The notes beneath the pieces are model-generated. The model was given only the letters and a program-made list of their open reading frames with translations. It had not been told where the DNA came from and searched no databases. The position numbers were made by a program, and so were the translations under genes. A stretch of 64,000 bases of DNA from an uncultured Prevotellaceae bacterium (GTDB lineage: Bacteria > Bacteroidota > Bacteroidia > Bacteroidales > Bacteroidaceae): the NCBI GenBank assembly GCA_947169245.1, contig CAMVPA010000013.1, forward strand, positions 1 through 64,000. The letters run 5' to 3'. Shown here piece after piece: positions 9,501 to 16,916 of the stretch (positions are counted from its first letter, which is position 1; each line of letters begins with the position of its first letter).

Positions 9501-11661
9501 TTTTGCCGTTGACTGTAGCCTGAGCAACGAGAATGTCATCCGTTCTATTTTGCCATCCTACAGTAGGTGCACCGTTCTGACGTTGGAAGTCCCAACGTAC
9601 GGTCAGTTCCATCTGCGACTCATCAAGAGAATAATCGTTGGCAGTGAAGACTGCAGTCAGTGTCGTGTTGCCAGTTGGTGTGAATGAAGAGCCAATAGCG
9701 TGTGTCGTTGTACCGTCATTCCAGCCCGTCAGAGTATATCCCTCCTTGTAGAGTGTGCGATTGACGGGGATGGTTATGCTTCCGCCACTAGAAGTGTAAA
9801 CAGTTTCTGGTACAGTACCCGTTGTTCCCTCTGTGCCGCTGACATAAGCGATGGCGTATTTTAACTCTGGAACGGCATCAACCTTTTCAATAGCAAAGAA
9901 GGGCGTGTAGCTACCGCATACCACGTTGATGGTTTCATCGGTAGTAGCCGTGTACCAAACAGAGACGATATTTGCAGTAGTATTGCTGTGATAGCAGGCG
10001 CCTGTGTTCTGGTTAAATGATGTCATGGTCTGCCCGTTGGAATCAACTACATTTAGTGTACTGCTCTCGTCAGCGTTTTTGACATAGCCCGTACCACTGC
10101 CGAACTGGCAAGTGCCAAGGGTTATCTTGTAAATGCCAGTTTTAACGGGGACTTTGGCCTTTAAGTCTACGTAGCCGTGATCGCTACCATTAAACGAAGC
10201 GGCAGTAAGCTGGGCGTTGTATGACTCAGGAGCCTCGTCAGCATAGCTGTATGTATCACCAACGGTCACATATTTTTGCATGTTGCTTCCCGTTGTTCCC
10301 AACTGTCCATCGCGAAGGTCAATTGCAATGTTTTTCCAGGTGGTTGTGCTTGGTTGTTCGCTGGAAGGCGTGAATACAATCTTATAGAATCGTAATCCAC
10401 CTGTGTAACTAATAACAACATCACCTGCTCCAACTTTGAAAGTCTCATTTACTTCAGTCCCATTTTCAGTTCCAACAGTTCCCGTTACATCGTTAACTTT
10501 AACATAACGAGCCGAGTTGTTTCCTGTATTAGAAAAGAATATCTGTACGCTACCAGGAACAGTTGTTGTGAATTTGAAACCACCACCTTGTGCACATTTG
10601 TATTGCTTACGATAGAGGAAATTCGATGTGCTTGCCTTTCCACTCAAAGAAGTAGCATCAAAGGTTTCTGCAAAGGTTAAGTCTAGATTAGCATATACCT
10701 GATAATCGCCATTGCCATTTACGTCTTCACCTGAAACGTCGTTTTTGATATCCCAGGTTTTGGCCTCACTTACAGGCTGGAGGGTCCATGTGCTGACATT
10801 GGCCGTATAGGTAATAGTAACTGTTTTTGATGTCGTACCGTCGGAGAGCGTCAGTTCTGTTGTTCCTGCTGCATTTGCTGTAGCGTTGTAGGTGAGTGTT
10901 GCAGTAGTGTTAATAGCGCCATTGGCATCAATGGAACTTGAAGCTAAAGCTACGGAGAGACCTGTAACTGCAGGGTTTAGTGTTGCGGTTAGAGTCCCGT
11001 TCGCTGTCAAGTTAGTGCCAGCCACAGAAATCTGTGTCGTTGCATCCACCCCACTTGTCGTAGCCGTAATTGTTGCATTTGATGCGCTGATGGTGGGTAA
11101 TGTAGTCGAAAATGTGTATCTGATTTTTGAGATGGTTACACCACCAACTGCTTCTATATAATAGGTTGTGCCTTTCGATAGATTCGCTGTAAATTCATCT
11201 GTTACGGACGAATTGCCATCACCGAGGTCTTTTGAATAGGCAATTATTGTATTTGTTGTTGCGGTGGGGATACTGCTTAGTTTCTGTAGTGTTGTGGCGA
11301 CGAACACGCATCGACCGCTAGTCTTTCCGTTACCCTTAACATTAAGGGTTAAGGTTCCATCATTAGTTGGAGTAAAAGCAACATATCTACCCCAAACACT
11401 ATTCCATTGCTGAGTAGTTCCTTGGAACTTGAAGCCATTTTTTGTCAACTCCTCTTTGTTACTCCCACCTCCTCCATAAAAGGATAAACCTTCATAAGTG
11501 TTCGTCTCTCCTGTGGCTAATTGAACTGTCGTCGTGTATTCGGCAAAATCCCATGTTTGTGTAGTGTATTCTCCGGAAGTCGAAGAACCATAGTTTGCCC
11601 ACGCTCCCCCGCATACGCCGAGCAGGAGCGCCATAATCGTTAGTAGTTTTTTCACTTTCAT
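6511..11661 (-). CDS. Giant secreted pectin methylesterase (CE8), 1716 aa
   Basis: Exported multidomain protein with a signal peptide ending about residue 22 (GVCGGAWA). A long beta-rich region follows (about 25-1150), which looks like several ligand-binding or adhesion modules. One of these is an InlB/Listeria-Bacteroides-type repeat near 600-690 with EGYTLTGWNDGTT. The CE8 beta-helix (about 1190-1490) has TFYTSGKIY after SQDT, IGNTDYIFGGGD and LGRDWGG. The two catalytic Asp (QD, TDY) and the Arg/Trp pair are present, but the usual GRPW is GRDW. The C-terminus is the shared tail YDLKGQRVSQPKKG to KVVVK. The gene starts a second transcription unit with its own promoter and shared operator (11707-11773). 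Esterase activity is family knowledge; the role of the N-terminal modules is unknown. Confidence 0.82.
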   Translation of the reverse strand: MKVKKLLTIMALLLGVCGGAWANYGSSTSGEYTTQTWDFAEYTTTVQLATGETNTYEGLSFYGGGGSNKEELTKNGFKFQGTTQQWNSVWGRYVAFTPTNDGTLTLNVKGNGKTSGRCVFVATTLQKLSSIPTATTNTIIAYSKDLGDGNSSVTDEFTANLSKGTTYYIEAVGGVTISKIRYTFSTTLPTISASNATITATTSGVDATTQISVAGTNLTANGTLTATLNPAVTGLSVALASSSIDANGAINTTATLTYNATANAAGTTELTLSDGTTSKTVTITYTANVSTWTLQPVSEAKTWDIKNDVSGEDVNGNGDYQVYANLDLTFAETFDATSLSGKASTSNFLYRKQYKCAQGGGFKFTTTVPGSVQIFFSNTGNNSARYVKVNDVTGTVGTENGTEVNETFKVGAGDVVISYTGGLRFYKIVFTPSSEQPSTTTWKNIAIDLRDGQLGTTGSNMQKYVTVGDTYSYADEAPESYNAQLTAASFNGSDHGYVDLKAKVPVKTGIYKITLGTCQFGSGTGYVKNADESSTLNVVDSNGQTMTSFNQNTGACYHSNTTANIVSVWYTATTDETINVVCGSYTPFFAIEKVDAVPELKYAIAYVSGTEGTTGTVPETVYTSSGGSITIPVNRTLYKEGYTLTGWNDGTTTHAIGSSFTPTGNTTLTAVFTANDYSLDESQMELTVRWDFQRQNGAPTVGWQNRTDDILVAQATVNGKSIDVKMGVNTNNGKFANGNWTDWAQVNEGTTFIFPSKNGSTVRAYSMNEPKNNSNEKSTLDDNEYSAFNSNVATYSTTETSGSSTLTIKGGAYYRYIEVTYPVTIETSVYTNTWQFGKSNGAPEFALQKSPEYTYEVDGRSLVINTDAGKLNNASRTDQWSQCNDGTLFKVPAYEGAKLSWNSYNTGNAVGFNIGNTLYNSYYVATADETVNMTATGIGYLSYIKIEPITLYEISGTISGGTVDGASLILTSTGNGQTYTATIESGAFSTKVPAGKYSLDLSDDVAYVISSPSELNISAGGSVGAITIEAVQPQTVTGLIANAPAEAFTLTFTGGSHNKQVELAANATSYETTLDPDTYVISSSVGTLSPLSVESFKVKRTSVTHNIYFPETIPAATSTNITVDNTLATVSANNYKTVSDALAAAKAGSISSPVITLTSGQTYREQVIVDMANVTLKTSGEEKATITWYYGIGYTYYSLGTDGYYNKDRAMTRNSINMNDPARWGAAVLVKSTGNGFKAENIVFENSFNQYYTTEEVTDGVRPNGVQSITYDRTLTSGQSGYKAADTKAVTERAAALGFENNPAGCELTNCVLRGSQDTFYTSGKIYVKKSNIIGNTDYIFGGGDVVFDDCDLTIGGYSDQETGAHITASNGGTYIFRDCTVKKSNRTYASANLGRDWGGTNANVYYFNLKNEIGNKLSCTWSNMGGAVSAGTANLHIYDFDPTVNAKYSSTGTSGANVNSVVSDADALSLYAGVVARLGFTPTHIYDGELELGESNVYNICRIAANDNVERNVTLTRTLPANKWATIVMPFGLNSDQIASTFGEGTKVAQLTGADETKLTFQSVTNMTANEPYMIYSPTGLTEAKTISGVTVAKGTPEKTTASGVDFIGSYGALTNIPASDNTETYFFVSNNNLYKTAASGNANTIKGFRAYFKVPGTTAARLTGFVIDDETTGVQELKNSRIEGLKSYYDLKGQRVSQPKKGVYVVGGKKVVVK

Positions 11662-11706
11662 AGTTATTATGTATTAGTTTTAGTTTGTTAGATACGCATT
11701 TAGGCT

Positions 11707-11773
11707 ACAAAGATACGAAGATTCTATGGCAAGAACAATTTTGATTGACTAAAAGCGTACGTACACGTTTACG
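11707..11773 (-). promoter_or_regulatory. Promoter and candidate operator of the CE8 unit
   Basis: On the minus strand a -7 box TATCTTTGT (11707-11715) is preceded after 20 bp by TTG (11736-11738), the Bacteroidetes consensus spacing. The palindrome CGTAAACGTGTACG (11760-11773) lies 44 bp upstream of the -7 box. It matches the sites upstream of susC and the GH28 fusion. Confidence 0.65.
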
Positions 11774-11956
11774 AAAAGGAATCATGGGGGCAAGTTCATG
11801 ATTCTGGCTTGAATCAAGCAACCAGCCCCCATTGATTGTCCCCATTGATTTTGTAAAAGGCAACCAAAGAAGATATAATTGAATGATTGTTATGACCTTT
11901 CATTCACCATAACCGTCTGATTGCGAGGTGGTTATTATTACTGTGAAGGGTTGGCG
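11774..11956. other. Intergenic stretch without a recognisable gene
   Basis: Between the operator of the CE8 unit and the terminator of the SusC unit. It contains an 8-bp inverted repeat (gaatcatg 11779-11786, catgattc 11797-11804) and two copies of ccccattgatt near 11825 and 11840. No convincing ORF or promoter was found. Confidence 0.5.
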
Positions 11957-12000
11957 AATAAAAAGAATCCCCGATGACAACGGCCATCGGGGAGTCTTTT
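11957..12000 (-). terminator. Terminator of the SusC operon
   Basis: An 8-bp GC stem (ccccgatg 11969-11976 with catcgggg 11985-11992) is flanked by an A-run on the left and a T-run on the right. It can therefore stop minus-strand transcription from the 604-residue gene and would work in both directions. Confidence 0.85.
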
Positions 12001-12018
12001 TGTATGAGTGAAGTCAGT

Positions 12019-12061
12019 TGTTCGCTTACTTCATCTCTTTTTATGTGTTCGCTTACTTCAT
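12019..12061. repeat. Duplicated 3' end of the 604-residue gene
   Basis: The 16-mer tgttcgcttacttcat occurs at 12019-12034 and again at 12046-12061, where it covers the last codons and stop of the gene. A similar event is seen at the 3' end of the decarboxylase beta gene (52749-52790). Confidence 0.8.
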
Positions 12062-13867
12062 TATCTTCTTGCCATTCTTGATGACGATGCCCTTGAAGTT
12101 GTCGGTAACCTTCTGACCGGCGAGGTTGAAGGAAGCACCATTGTACTTCTCGGCAGCGTTGACGGCGGTGATGCCCTCAGTAACAACCGGCGTGATTTCG
12201 ATAGAAGAGATGAGGATGTTACCTGTGCCAGAGTACTTTTGGAAGGTGTAGGTACCTGCGGGCAGACCGAAGGTGATGATGTTGGCATCCTCGAAGAGTT
12301 TCAGGTCGGCAGCTACACCGCCCTCAGCGTCGAGGTGGCAGTAGTTGGTACCGCTCACGTTGACGTAGCAGCTGCGGTCAGGTGTGCAGCCATTGACGAG
12401 TTTGTCCTCGGCAGCGTCGTCGGCGTCGATGTTCTTACAAGCATTCTTCGAGCATGTGACCTTCACGTCGACAGAGTCGCCCTCAGCCACCTGGAAGGTG
12501 ATGTTGGTGTTACTCATCTGGATGTAGGCCTCCTGGCCGGCAGGAACCTGATACTGCTCCTTGGCATCCTTCAGCACACCGAAGGTGAGGCTCTTCACGA
12601 AGAAGTCCATCTTGTCGGCGCTAATGGCACCGTTCTCGACTTTGTAGACAGGACCGGTAGTAGAGGTCTCGGTAGCCTCCTCGTCGAGGATGACATCAGC
12701 AGCTGTGACGGTGATGGTCTTCTTCTCCTTGATGGGATTCAGAACGTAAGCGTCAGTTGTGCTGCTCAACGAGGTGAATTTGCCATACGTGCCATTGGTA
12801 ATCTCTGTGTAGGCCGTAATGGTAGCGCTCTCACTCAGCGTTACGGCATCACCCTGAATGGCGTCGCCACCGTTCAGTTTGTAATAGTTCTTACCGTTCT
12901 GCTCAGCATAGGGCGTGGAGATAGTGATGTTGGCACCATCGGCAGTAATTGTGGGAGCATCGAACGAGAAGCTGACGTTGCCGTCGTTGTCGGCACCGTC
13001 GCAGATGAATGCGTCAGACGGTTTGCCGTCGCCGAAGTTCATGAATGCCTGGAACTTAACAGTCATGTTCTGATAGCACTTGATAGGCTCTGTGTAGATG
13101 GGGCTGGCAGCGGTAGGAGCCGTACCGTCGGTGGTGTAGGTCACAATGGTGGAAATCTTTTCGGTAGAGCCTTCCTCGACCATGTCGTTAGCCTTGCAGC
13201 TGACCTCGCGGAACCACAGGCCACCTTCGAAGGTCTGGTCGCCAACTTTGATGGTAGGAGTACCGGGAGCCTCATTGGCCTCGATGATGATGAAGCTGAT
13301 GAACATATCGCCGTTGTAAGAGCCGAGGTAGTAGGTGCCGTCGTCGTCAACGGTGAACTCCCAGCGGAAACCGCTGTCGGTAGCGGGGTGGTCTGCATCA
13401 GGGGCAGCGTTCAGTGAGTTGGACTGTGCCTCGTCAGTAGAGATGCGGGGGATACGTGCAGCCGTACCCGTCTTGTTGTTACCTTGCTCGAAGATGATGA
13501 TTTTCGACTTGGCAGTCAGCTTCAGGGCAATCATGTCCTGCTGGTTCTTCAGGCGCAGCCAGTTGTAGTGAGGGCCGGCATAGTCTGCACCGTACTTGTC
13601 GACGATTTCCTGAGTGACGTGGTTGTCATCGGCTTCGTTGACCACGGAGAGGTCAACCTGTCCCTTGTTAGTGGCTGTCGTACCACCGCTCTTCACGTCC
13701 AGGAAATGGTCGTTGCCAAACAGGACACCTTTGCCTGGGCGGGCACCGAGTTGGTCACACACCAGTACATAGCTGTGCTTCAGTACGGCGAGGTCGTCGA
13801 CCGTTGCTGCGTTAGTAGCACCAGCAAAGCCCATAAGGGCTAATGCTAAAGTAAATAATTTTTTCAT
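12053..13867 (-). CDS. Secreted protein of the pectin locus with chitobiase-C-like motif, unknown function
   Basis: A 604-residue exported protein with a signal peptide ending near residue 20 (GFAGATNA). It has predicted beta-sandwich content throughout. Around residue 245 the stretch YTTDGTAPTAASPIYTEPI matches the short module found at the C-terminus of chitobiase/hexosaminidase-type enzymes (CHB_HEX_C_1). No catalytic signature is visible, so a carbohydrate-binding or surface-attachment role is more likely than catalysis. The end carries the tail FNLAGQKVTDNFKG to GKKIMK, like the neighbouring enzymes. It is the last gene of the SusC operon, followed by the terminator at 11957-12000. A perfect palindrome TAAAACGTTTTA lies just upstream of its start (13871-13882), of uncertain meaning. 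Confidence 0.65.
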   Translation of the reverse strand: MKKLFTLALALMGFAGATNAATVDDLAVLKHSYVLVCDQLGARPGKGVLFGNDHFLDVKSGGTTATNKGQVDLSVVNEADDNHVTQEIVDKYGADYAGPHYNWLRLKNQQDMIALKLTAKSKIIIFEQGNNKTGTAARIPRISTDEAQSNSLNAAPDADHPATDSGFRWEFTVDDDGTYYLGSYNGDMFISFIIIEANEAPGTPTIKVGDQTFEGGLWFREVSCKANDMVEEGSTEKISTIVTYTTDGTAPTAASPIYTEPIKCYQNMTVKFQAFMNFGDGKPSDAFICDGADNDGNVSFSFDAPTITADGANITISTPYAEQNGKNYYKLNGGDAIQGDAVTLSESATITAYTEITNGTYGKFTSLSSTTDAYVLNPIKEKKTITVTAADVILDEEATETSTTGPVYKVENGAISADKMDFFVKSLTFGVLKDAKEQYQVPAGQEAYIQMSNTNITFQVAEGDSVDVKVTCSKNACKNIDADDAAEDKLVNGCTPDRSCYVNVSGTNYCHLDAEGGVAADLKLFEDANIITFGLPAGTYTFQKYSGTGNILISSIEITPVVTEGITAVNAAEKYNGASFNLAGQKVTDNFKGIVIKNGKKIMK

Positions 13868-13966
13868 AAATAAAACGTTTTAATTGAATAAAATGGGTAT
13901 ATTAGTTCATAAGTTTCTCTGATAGAGTCGCCCTGCCTCCGTTTGGAAGGGCAGGGCAACTGACAG

Positions 13967-14494
13967 TTACTGTCTGACAAGATAGGTCTGTACGGGAGTA
14001 TCGCCGAAGTGGGCGATGGTAATGATATCCTTCGTTCCAGATACGGCAATGCCTACAAAGACAGCCGACTTCGAGATGTTATTCTTATCGTCCCTGACCA
14101 GTTTCATGATTTCTACGCGGCCAGTAGTGGCTGAGTAGGTGTACTCGTAGAAGGGGGTACGCTCGTTGTTCGACTCGTCAGTCCAGGTGCCCTCGGTCGT
14201 ACCTTGGCTCATCTTGACGCAGACGGAGTCGGCCGTGGTGAATTCCAGACTCTCGACGAAGCCCTGTACTTCCTCGCCGTAGGCGTTCTTTTTGAGTCCC
14301 GTTCCACGTACCCATTTTGTGCTTGCAAGCGTTTCTGGGTGCGCAATGGTAAGCGAGTCGTTGTAGTTGTCAACCCATGAGGGGTTGTCAGTGGCGCTGT
14401 CCTCGTACTCGTTGGCATCGCTGCATGAGGTGGTCAGGCTGATGCCTGCCACCACTGCCAATGCAGCAAATATTGACTTCTTGAATGTATTCAT
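13967..14494 (-). CDS. Small lipoprotein of the pectin SusC operon, unknown function
   Basis: A 175-residue lipoprotein beginning MNTFKKSIFAALAV with lipobox LTTSC (Cys about 24), followed by Asp/Glu-rich residues typical of surface-exported Bacteroidetes lipoproteins. A TTG nine bases upstream could also start the frame, but the ATG fits the signal peptide better. The mature part has alternating strands with Trp/Thr-rich segments (STKWVRGTGL, GTWTDESNN), resembling small lipocalin-like or DUF-type lipoproteins seen near SusD genes. I do not recognise a family. It lies 26 bp downstream of the DUF5123-like gene and 100 bp before the secreted 604-residue protein, so it probably belongs to the surface glycan-binding complex. 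Confidence 0.6.
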   Translation of the reverse strand: MNTFKKSIFAALAVVAGISLTTSCSDANEYEDSATDNPSWVDNYNDSLTIAHPETLASTKWVRGTGLKKNAYGEEVQGFVESLEFTTADSVCVKMSQGTTEGTWTDESNNERTPFYEYTYSATTGRVEIMKLVRDDKNNISKSAVFVGIAVSGTKDIITIAHFGDTPVQTYLVRQ

Positions 14495-14519
14495 AATTCT
14501 CAATTTTCAATTCTCAATT

Positions 14520-16895
14520 TTACTTGTCTCTCCATCGGGCGGCACCTACATTGTTCTTATAGATGTCGTTGTCCTTGTTCTTGAAGTAGAGGTTAACACC
14601 CTTGTCTCCTGCCGACCCGTCGAGGGCATCGGCACGGTGCATGTTTTGTGAACTGGCTGTGGTAGCGATGAAGGGCGGGCAGGGCTGCTCCATGAGGTCG
14701 GTGGCCGAGATGTTGGCAACATTGACTTCGAGCGTGCCGTTCAGCGTGGCATTGCCGTCCTTCACCAGCTTACCGAAGTTGTTGCTGGTTGACGTCCATG
14801 GGGTGTTACTGAAGATGGAACCGTTGGTCAGGTCGTTGTTGGTCGACCAGTTGTTCTCGAAGTTCAGCGTCACCTTACCTGAGGAGCCGTCGGGCTGTGT
14901 CTGCGTGTTGCGGATGTCGGCGCCCCACTGTGCCAATACGCGCTGGTCGCCTGGCTTCTTACAGAGCACGATGAGATTGTTCTTCACGTTGAACACGGAG
15001 CCGTCGGGCAGTCCGCGCATCTTGAAGATGGCACCATCGGCACGGGTATTGAAGTTGATGAGTGTGTTGTTGGCGAAGGTGATGTTCCACTTGGTGCCTG
15101 CCACCCATGCCACCTCTGTACTCTCCTTGAAGAAGGCTGGGAAGGGACTGTCGTAGAACGTGTTCTCCGTAACCTTCATGTCCTCATAGAGGTTTGAACT
15201 GACATTGTTACCCGAACCGTCTATCCAGCAGTAGCCGCCGGCTCCCTGGTTGTAGTAGCCGCAGTCCATGAACAGGTTGTTCTTGATGACAACGTGGCGC
15301 CAGATCTTGTAGTTCACGCCCTGCTCGCGGATGAATCCGCGTACGAGTCGCTTGAACGAACAATTCTCGATGACGAGCGAGTCGAGTGAGATGGCCATAC
15401 CGTTGGAGAACATGTTGAAGAAGTAGTTACCCGTTGGGTTGCCCAGTCCTGCCTGCTGGTCACCGTAGTTGTAGCACTTGGGGTTGTCGAAGTCGATGTC
15501 GTAGAAGGCGAGTTTCTTCATGTAGATTTCGCCACCCTCACCGGCCTCAGGCTGACGTCCGAAGGTGAACATCGAGTAGGGGCATCCGTTCCACTGCTCG
15601 CCGTCGGTAGCTTGGTTGTACATGTCGTCCTTACCGATGCCGCAGATGACGCGGGCGCGCTTTCCCTGTGCCACGTCGGCGGGGTCGGTGCGGAGCACGA
15701 AGCCCTTACAAGTGATGTCGTTGCCGTCCAGATAGTAGGTCTTGCCGCCCTCGAGCATAAAGGTCTGACCCTCGGCATAGTTGGTGTTCTCGATGAAGTC
15801 GCGCAATGTAGGTGTGATGGGTGCAGCATCGAACTCTTCGGCAGCAGCAAACACCTGTGTGCGTGGCGTGGTTTGGTCGGGAATGGCCAGGCTGGAGGCC
15901 TGTGCCTTCAGCTCGTCATGGTTCAGCAAGATAGGCTCTCCCGGCTTACCATCAGAGCGTGATGTACAGGTGTTGTACTTGGCATCGATGGCCACGCTGA
16001 CGCGCGGGTCGATGACGTCGATGACGTAGACGGAGTTGGCTGTCAGTCCGTCAACGACAATATAGCCGCGGTCTCGGTCTTCCTGTGTAATCTGGTAGCG
16101 CTTCCACTTCTCGCCGACTGTTGAGTTAGGGTTGTTGGGTGATGGCGATACGGTCAGAATCTGGTAACCCAGTTCGCCGTTTTCACCAATGTTGAAGTTC
16201 TCGTAGTAGGCTTCAATCTTGTCTAAGTCATCCTGGTCGGTGACCTCGGCATCATCGGCATATCCCAGTGACTGCTTCACGGTGTTGTTCAGGTAGACGT
16301 GCATCGTGTTCTCGGTTGTCTCTGCCTGGTTCACGTAGATGGCGTTAGGCGTCGGATAGCGGTCCTTGGTGGCAATGCCCACGTACTCCTGCCACTGGCG
16401 TCCGTTACCGTGTCCATACCAGTTGGAGGCGTGGGCGAAGGTGCTCTCATCGCCCTTGATGTTCTGGTCTTTCGTTGACAGTGCGCGGATGGCAAAGCGG
16501 TAGTCGGTGGAGTACTGCTGATCTTTGATGAGCAGGTCGAGCACCTTGGGGCCGACAATGGTGTCGAGCAGCAAGTCGCTGGTGCCCTGTATCTTGGCCC
16601 AAGCCTCGGAACCTCCCGATACCTTTGGCTGCAGGGCCATCTGCACCTGGTAGCCGGCACAGTCGTCTACGCCATACCAGTAGAGGTGGATGGTATTGCC
16701 GTGAGGATAGCGTGCGTCGAGTCCGCAGTTGTAGGGATAGTCTGTGCCCTTACCACGGGTATTATCGACGATGAACATGGTCATAAACTCCCTGTCAGTG
16801 CCGGGGACTGAGTCGTCATTATCCTTGCACGACACCATTAGTGTCGAGGTGGCTGCCACAAGGAGGAGCAATAGGTTGTTCAGTATTTTTTTCAT
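14520..16895 (-). CDS. Surface lipoprotein, DUF4957/DUF5123-like beta-helix (SusE/F-position glycan binder)
   Basis: A 791-residue lipoprotein with lipobox VSC at Cys 23 followed by KDNDDS, which fits surface export. Residues about 30-340 look like two fibronectin-III-type domains. From about 360 to the end there is a right-handed beta-helix with repeated Asn/Phe turns (NNLFMDCGYYNQGAGGYCW, NFENNWSTNN), the pattern of DUF4957/DUF5123 proteins of pectin loci. It lies 21 bp downstream of SusD, the position of SusE/F. Family proteins are thought to bind pectic glycans at the cell surface; no catalytic acids characteristic of a lyase were identified. The binding role is inferred from position and fold. 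Confidence 0.72.
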   Translation of the reverse strand: MKKILNNLLLLLVAATSTLMVSCKDNDDSVPGTDREFMTMFIVDNTRGKGTDYPYNCGLDARYPHGNTIHLYWYGVDDCAGYQVQMALQPKVSGGSEAWAKIQGTSDLLLDTIVGPKVLDLLIKDQQYSTDYRFAIRALSTKDQNIKGDESTFAHASNWYGHGNGRQWQEYVGIATKDRYPTPNAIYVNQAETTENTMHVYLNNTVKQSLGYADDAEVTDQDDLDKIEAYYENFNIGENGELGYQILTVSPSPNNPNSTVGEKWKRYQITQEDRDRGYIVVDGLTANSVYVIDVIDPRVSVAIDAKYNTCTSRSDGKPGEPILLNHDELKAQASSLAIPDQTTPRTQVFAAAEEFDAAPITPTLRDFIENTNYAEGQTFMLEGGKTYYLDGNDITCKGFVLRTDPADVAQGKRARVICGIGKDDMYNQATDGEQWNGCPYSMFTFGRQPEAGEGGEIYMKKLAFYDIDFDNPKCYNYGDQQAGLGNPTGNYFFNMFSNGMAISLDSLVIENCSFKRLVRGFIREQGVNYKIWRHVVIKNNLFMDCGYYNQGAGGYCWIDGSGNNVSSNLYEDMKVTENTFYDSPFPAFFKESTEVAWVAGTKWNITFANNTLINFNTRADGAIFKMRGLPDGSVFNVKNNLIVLCKKPGDQRVLAQWGADIRNTQTQPDGSSGKVTLNFENNWSTNNDLTNGSIFSNTPWTSTSNNFGKLVKDGNATLNGTLEVNVANISATDLMEQPCPPFIATTASSQNMHRADALDGSAGDKGVNLYFKNKDNDIYKNNVGAARWRDK

Positions 16896-16916
16896 GTCTT
16901 TATGAGTTCTGTATGA

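Noticed and set aside
12008..13417. Plus-strand open frame of 469 codons
   Set aside because: Antisense to the secreted 604-residue protein with a signal peptide and the shared tail; the composition is that of a shadow frame.
13871..13882. TAAAACGTTTTA palindrome as a fourth pectin operator
   Set aside because: It differs from the other three at key outer positions, has no -7 box at the right distance and lies just before an internal operon gene.
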